A stretch of DNA of 64,000 nt. Origin: Hermetia illucens. Taxonomy: Eukaryota > Arthropoda > Insecta > Diptera > Stratiomyidae. A model generated the notes under the pieces. It did no database searches. It worked only from the letters and a program-made list of their open reading frames with translations, and was not told the origin of the DNA. Of this stretch, positions 60,425 through 64,000 are shown in pieces. Position numbers and translations under genes: made by a program. Within the stretch, counting starts at the first letter, position 1. Each line of letters starts with the position of its first letter. The stretch lies in the NCBI RefSeq assembly GCF_905115235.1, contig NC_051850.1:7473841-7537840 (forward strand). The letters are read 5' to 3'.

Positions 60425-61115
60425 TCCGTTGAGCTCATCAGGAGACACCGCCTGCTAGACGTAGAACGACCAATATTTACTGTTAGCTGACTTAAGGCCG
60501 AAAATCCAGCTAAAGCCTTGTTTACTGCTGCTTAAGAGTCAGTTCAAGGTACCTTATCGTTGGTTTCGACTCGAATACCGACTCGTCGACTGCAGGGTCG
60601 AAATTTTCTTTTTAGTGAGGATGACTGCCTCAGTTTTTTTCCAGTGCAAGGTTGAAACCATGAGCTTTCATCCATCCATATCCGTGCAGTCACTCATCCA
60701 CACCCGTATACCCGTACCCCATACCCGTCGCCAACTTTGCTTTGCCCCTGTTTGACAGTGCGTCCAGCAACAATCACCACGACATCAGCTGCATAACCGA
60801 CCAGGAGCGACTCTTCTGGCACGTTGAGTCTAAATAGACGTACATAAGAAGCGTTCCAAAGATAGATCCCTGCTCTATCCTCCTCTGATTTTTTAGCGTC
60901 TCATAAAATATGGAGGGGTTTCTCAGATAATCCCTCAATATCCGTAAGAGATAGGGACACCGATTGTGTAGTATCACTTGATCCAGATTGTGGTGATGGT
61001 TGAAGAAATTTCATAATGTTGTTTATCAATGACTCAGAGCACTGATCCGAGGTACTTAAATCACTCAGCTCTGGACAAGTCACTGCCACTGATAGTGGTA
61101 GTACCTGTTTCAAGA
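60425..61115 (-). mobile_element. R1-type LINE RT fragment
   Basis: The minus strand near 60910-60790 reads RIEQGSIFGTLLMYVYLDST (motif B, decayed from GVPQGSVLGPxLWNxxYD). The left end 60425-60460 (GTTGAGCTCATCAGGAGACA, CTGCTAGACGTAGAACG) repeats 63935-63975. It ends about 220 bp before the putative start codon of the pyruvate kinase-like gene. Confidence 0.62.
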
Positions 61116-61339
61116 GTGTCGGTCAACAAAAACGCCGTTTTCGGACGTTTACTCGACGGGTGGGTCGAAATGAGTTAAAATGGAATCATCGTATTGAGGC
61201 AAAATTGCGAGCCCAGAGGATCTCATTCAGCAGGCTCTGTGAATTCGAATGTCACTCTGCCCTAATTTTTGCTTTACGTTTATTGTCTGCTAAATTATTT
61301 CTCCACGTCCTTGTCTGCAATTTAAACTCATCCTTAACC

Positions 61340-61850
61340 ATGTACTCCACCACAGTCTCGGAGCCATGCACTGCGTCCGCATCGAAAGAATCCTGCGAAT
61401 TATCCGACATTTTGAACACCACGCCTTCGCTATCTCCAAGGCAACCATGTCTTCACACCCTCGATGATTCCGTGCCCCCAGCTCTCTGCCGTAACTACCT
61501 AAATCGTCATCTTCCGGCAAAGACTCCTTGGCCAAATAAATGTGTAGAAACAGGATGTGTTATTTGTGAGAAAACTGCCCTTGATCTTCAAAAAACTATA
61601 CATAAATGGGGTGAGAAGCAGTTTGACAACAAATGCCAGCCGATCGAATATAATCGCAACCATGTGGCCCAACGGAACTTCCGGATTCAGAAGGTTAGCA
61701 ACGAATTCCAGAAGGCGGAAACTCCTTGGTTTATTCAGATGGATTCAAAGGAGTCTGTTATGAAGTATAAAAAGTACTATTGTTTCCCGAAACTAGTCAT
61801 GCAGCTGGACTATGGGTTCGATGATTATCGGAAGATAGTTGAGTATGCAC
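61340..61850 (+). CDS. Pyruvate kinase-like gene, exon 1
   Basis: ATG at 61340 (TTAACCATGTAC) opens MYSTTVSEPCTASASKESCE. An in-frame ATG lies upstream at 61160 in less host-like sequence. The first about 100 residues have no recognised domain. Residues about 105-170 fit the N-terminal helices and first strand of pyruvate kinase (KYYCFPKLVMQLDYGFDDYR, where CTIGPAS would be). The exon ends ...VEYA with donor GCAC|GTAGGT, leaving one base that joins exon 2 in frame. Read-through would stop after twelve codons. Confidence 0.75.
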
Positions 61851-61908
61851 GTAGGTCTTTGAGTTTTCCTGTATATAGTGAGAGTTAACTCTGGTCCCTC
61901 TACTCCAG

Positions 61909-62658
61909 AGCACAGCATCACCATATTCATCATCAACCTCCAATATGGCACACGCAAACGCCATCTTCGCACTATTAGATGCATCGAACGCGCTATAAGG
62001 ACGATAGAAAAGAACGCTTACATGGACATTGAAATAGGGATGCTCGCTGAACTGACCAACTGTAAACTCACCACGGGTCTATTAAATCACGGGTCCAGCG
62101 GAATCTACCTAGATCGTGACTCTAAAATCGTCTTAACCGCCGACCGTCGATTCAGTGCTAAAGGATCTCATGAAGTTATCTATGTGAACTTCACGGACTA
62201 TGTTCTTAGCTTCCACCCGAAGGATGTAATTAAAATTGGATGCAGCATTGAAGTGGAAGTTCAGGAGGTGCTTCTGAAAAGTTTAGTGTGCCGCGTAACA
62301 AAGGCTGATGTCCTGAAACCGAAAATGGAAGTTTTTATTCCCGAAGAAAGGAGCCAACTCGGGAAGTATATCAGCACCGAGGAAGATGAAGATATTAGCT
62401 TCATCCTGGAGAATAGTAATTGCGATTATATAATATGTCCTTGTGCTCATAATGTCAATGTTTGCCAATATATCCAATGGTTCATGGCCACAAGCCAACG
62501 ACGAATGTTTATTATTGGGAAAATTAAACCTGAAATATATGTGGACGAAGCAGTTCTCCAGAAGATTATCCCGGAGTTTTCCGGGATATGGATTGATAGC
62601 AACAGTTTGGAAGCCACACCTATTGATAAGGTCATAGTCAGCAATTGTGTTATGCAAG
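61909..62658 (+). CDS. Pyruvate kinase-like gene, exon 2
   Basis: The acceptor CTACTCCAG|AG restores the frame (Q-HSITIFIINLQYG) after a 58-nt intron. The barrel and B domain are recognisable. INLQYG stands at the VARLNFSHG position, LAELTNCKLTTGLLNHGSSG at the ALDTKGPEIRTG position, and IKIGCSIEVE at VGSKIYVDDG. FIIGKIKPEIYVDEAVLQKI stands at IISKIENxxGxxNxDEI, and WIDSNSLEATP at MVARGDLGVEIP. The catalytic Lys is kept (GKI). The metal ligands (Glu of KIE, Asp of RGD) and the phosphate-binding Arg are replaced, so catalysis is unlikely. Confidence 0.85.
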
Positions 62659-62708
62659 GTTAGTGCGAAGTTCAAAATTAGCCTAGAGTAATCCTGAACA
62701 TTTTCCAG

Positions 62709-63340
62709 GGAAGTTCATGTTAAGAAGCGCAAACTATATCGAACGGGAACACATTCAACTTCCCAAGGACCGAGGAGCTTGTCGAAATCTTCTGGTCTAT
62801 CCGGACTGTTTGGTCATACCATCATGCCTACCTAACAATGTGTCTTCAATAGATGTCCGGTTGATAATACGTCGCAGTTATCCTGAAATGAACGACGAAA
62901 GCCTGGAATACTGTTGTACTTTTGTGCCCCGTGAACATTCCGTTTACGATATGCTCGTCAGACAGGTGGCCCTGAATGTGATTTTTGAGAAAGCCTCGTG
63001 CGTGATAATGGTTAATAACACAGGACGTTCAGCAATAAAGCTCTCGCAGAATAGGGTAACAGTCCCAATTATTGCTACCGTCCGAGACGAGACTGTTGCC
63101 AGGAGACTTTTGGTATGGAAGAATGTGATCCCTATCCTTTTCTTTGATAGCATTGTTTGTGAGTGGGTGGAAGAATTGGATGATCGTATTGCATTTGGAG
63201 TGGACTATGCCAGACGATATGGGTATATTTCAGAGGGAGATGTTTTTCTTGTGTGTTTTGACTCGAAAAGGGGAATAAAATTTGCGGATACGTATCGGTT
63301 GGTTACGATGAATTGTGGCGCCGAGGAATGTGGCACATAG
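62709..63340 (+). CDS. Pyruvate kinase-like gene, exon 3
   Basis: It joins after a 50-nt intron (donor GCAAG|GTTAGT, acceptor TTTTCCAG|GG) in phase 1. It encodes the barrel end (YPDCLVIPSC at the GADCIMLSGET position) and the C-terminal domain: VMVNNTGRSAIKLSQNRVTV, PIIATVRDETVARRLLVWKN, VIPILF, VEELDDRIAFGVDYARRYGY and EGDVFLVCFDS. The C-terminal domain is the best conserved part. The whole protein is 630 residues, about 100 longer than ordinary insect pyruvate kinases, due to the N-terminal extension. The product is expected to be cytosolic. It probably acts as a regulator or structural partner rather than an enzyme. Confidence 0.88.
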
Positions 63341-63353
63341 GGTCATAATTTGG

Positions 63354-63359
63354 AATAAA
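63354..63359 (+). promoter_or_regulatory. Poly(A) signal of the pyruvate kinase-like gene
   Basis: AATAAA lies 14 bp after the TAG stop of the gene. A second AT-rich stretch follows immediately. Confidence 0.6.
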
Positions 63360-63859
63360 TATTGCAAATATTCATATTTTCCACTTAATTCATCATTTTC
63401 GTTCTTTAGAATTTATAATATTAGGTCCCGCCATGCATGGATGTATGGCCAAGTAACTTATATTTTCTTTTTTTTGGGCTAGGGTAGGTGAATGTATTTA
63501 CGCACAGAGTGTTGGACTTCCGCAATGGTACGTTTTCGGACTACCAACTAAACACATTTCTATCATCAAGGAGCTGGCCTGGAACCATTTGCCACATTAC
63601 TTCAGGCTAGTGCACGAACTCACCCGCCTTGCGGAGCCTTCAAATCAGGGAACTCCTTTCACCAACGGGAGGGGAGAGGGGGAAACTGTTAGTTCAAGCA
63701 CCTCCTGCCATGCGCCCCTACACCGGTCGTTTGGCTCTTCTCCCTTGCGCTCGTATATGGCTTTACGCTCCTTGGTAAGAAGAGGTTACTACCGCGATCG
63801 CCATCACGGCTGGTTCAGAGACAGTGCGGCACGCAGAAGCCACCCACAAAGCTCCTCGT

Positions 63860-64000
63860 CTCTATAATTGAGCGAGACGTTAAGGACATGCCTCCTCTCT
63901 ATACCTCTGCGCCGTAGAGCAGGACAGACTGCGTTGAGCTCACCAGGAGAAGTCGCCTGCTAGACGTAGGGCCCCGATATTTGTCAATAACCGATTTGAG
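63860..64000 (-). mobile_element. R1-type LINE RT C-terminal fragment, cut by the window edge
   Basis: The minus strand reads SRRLLLVSSTQSVLLYGAEV-like residues (near 63970-63905), the conserved region after the RT of R1-clade LINEs. The nucleotide segment GAGCTCACCAGGAGAAGTCG with CTGCTAGACGTAGGGC matches 60435-60470. The element continues beyond the window. The stretch 63420-63860 has no recognised gene. Confidence 0.6.

Noticed and set aside
63589-63867. 92-codon open stretch after the pyruvate kinase-like gene
   Set aside because: It starts without a credible context, has no domain, and lies next to LINE sequence at the window edge.
1-64000. LTR retrotransposon, endogenous virus, CRISPR array, tRNA or rRNA
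   Set aside because: No gag-pol with long terminal repeats, capsid-like gene, spaced direct-repeat array or RNA-gene consensus was seen on either strand. All reverse transcriptase traces look like non-LTR LINEs.

Overview
The window looks like nuclear DNA of an insect, most likely a fly (Diptera). The evidence is small GT-AG introns (50-115 nt) with perfect phase matching, AT-rich intergenic DNA, many decayed Tc1/mariner transposons and non-LTR retrotransposons (R1, Jockey, I and RTE-like), and arrays of C2H2 zinc-finger paralogues. Some repeats remind me of black soldier fly-type genomes, but I cannot confirm a species. No rRNA, tRNA, CRISPR array or LTR/viral element was recognised.

Host genes. 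Four members of one zinc-finger family fill most of the window. Gene A (+; exons 1256-1589, 7368-7757, 7849-10415; 1096 aa) looks intact. Its last exon holds the finger block twice. Gene B (+; 15272/15308-15644, 21089-21472, 21588-23212) is open throughout, but the start codon used by its relatives reads GTG. Gene C (+; exon 1 28590-29040, broken remains 33537-33960) has a fine first exon with an acidic 14-residue repeat and has lost its fingers. Gene D (-; exon 1 55874-55535, exon 2 51951-51562, finger exon 47321-45985, second finger exon 40974-39527) runs toward the others. All exon junctions in A, B and D are phase 1, so exons are interchangeable. In D the two finger exons could be alternative ends or could be spliced in series to give a double-block protein like gene A. 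The family signature is an FCITCNR finger preceded by an acidic F-D-[DE]-E segment, plus a DPTYLKCRFC...FEKPTER finger and repeated psi-K-x-E (SUMO-type) motifs. These are probably nuclear DNA-binding regulators. No target can be read from sequence.

At the right end lies a three-exon gene (61340-61850, 61909-62658, 62709-63340; 630 aa) for a very divergent pyruvate kinase paralogue. Its catalytic and metal/phosphate-binding residues are replaced, so it is probably a pseudoenzyme.

The rest is a graveyard of mobile DNA lying in the long first introns and between genes: Tc1-like copies (220-935, 23929-24595), mariners (11850-12790, 16595-17875, 17880-18350, 20640-20930, 26290-26530, 35285-35790), LINE fragments of at least five families, a foldback/MITE family with about 60-bp arms, a SINE-like repeat, and a pair of long unclassified repeats (11395-11760 and 35880-36330). 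A Jockey-like LINE inside intron 2 of gene D explains why that intron is about 4.2 kb when its counterparts are 91 and 115 nt.
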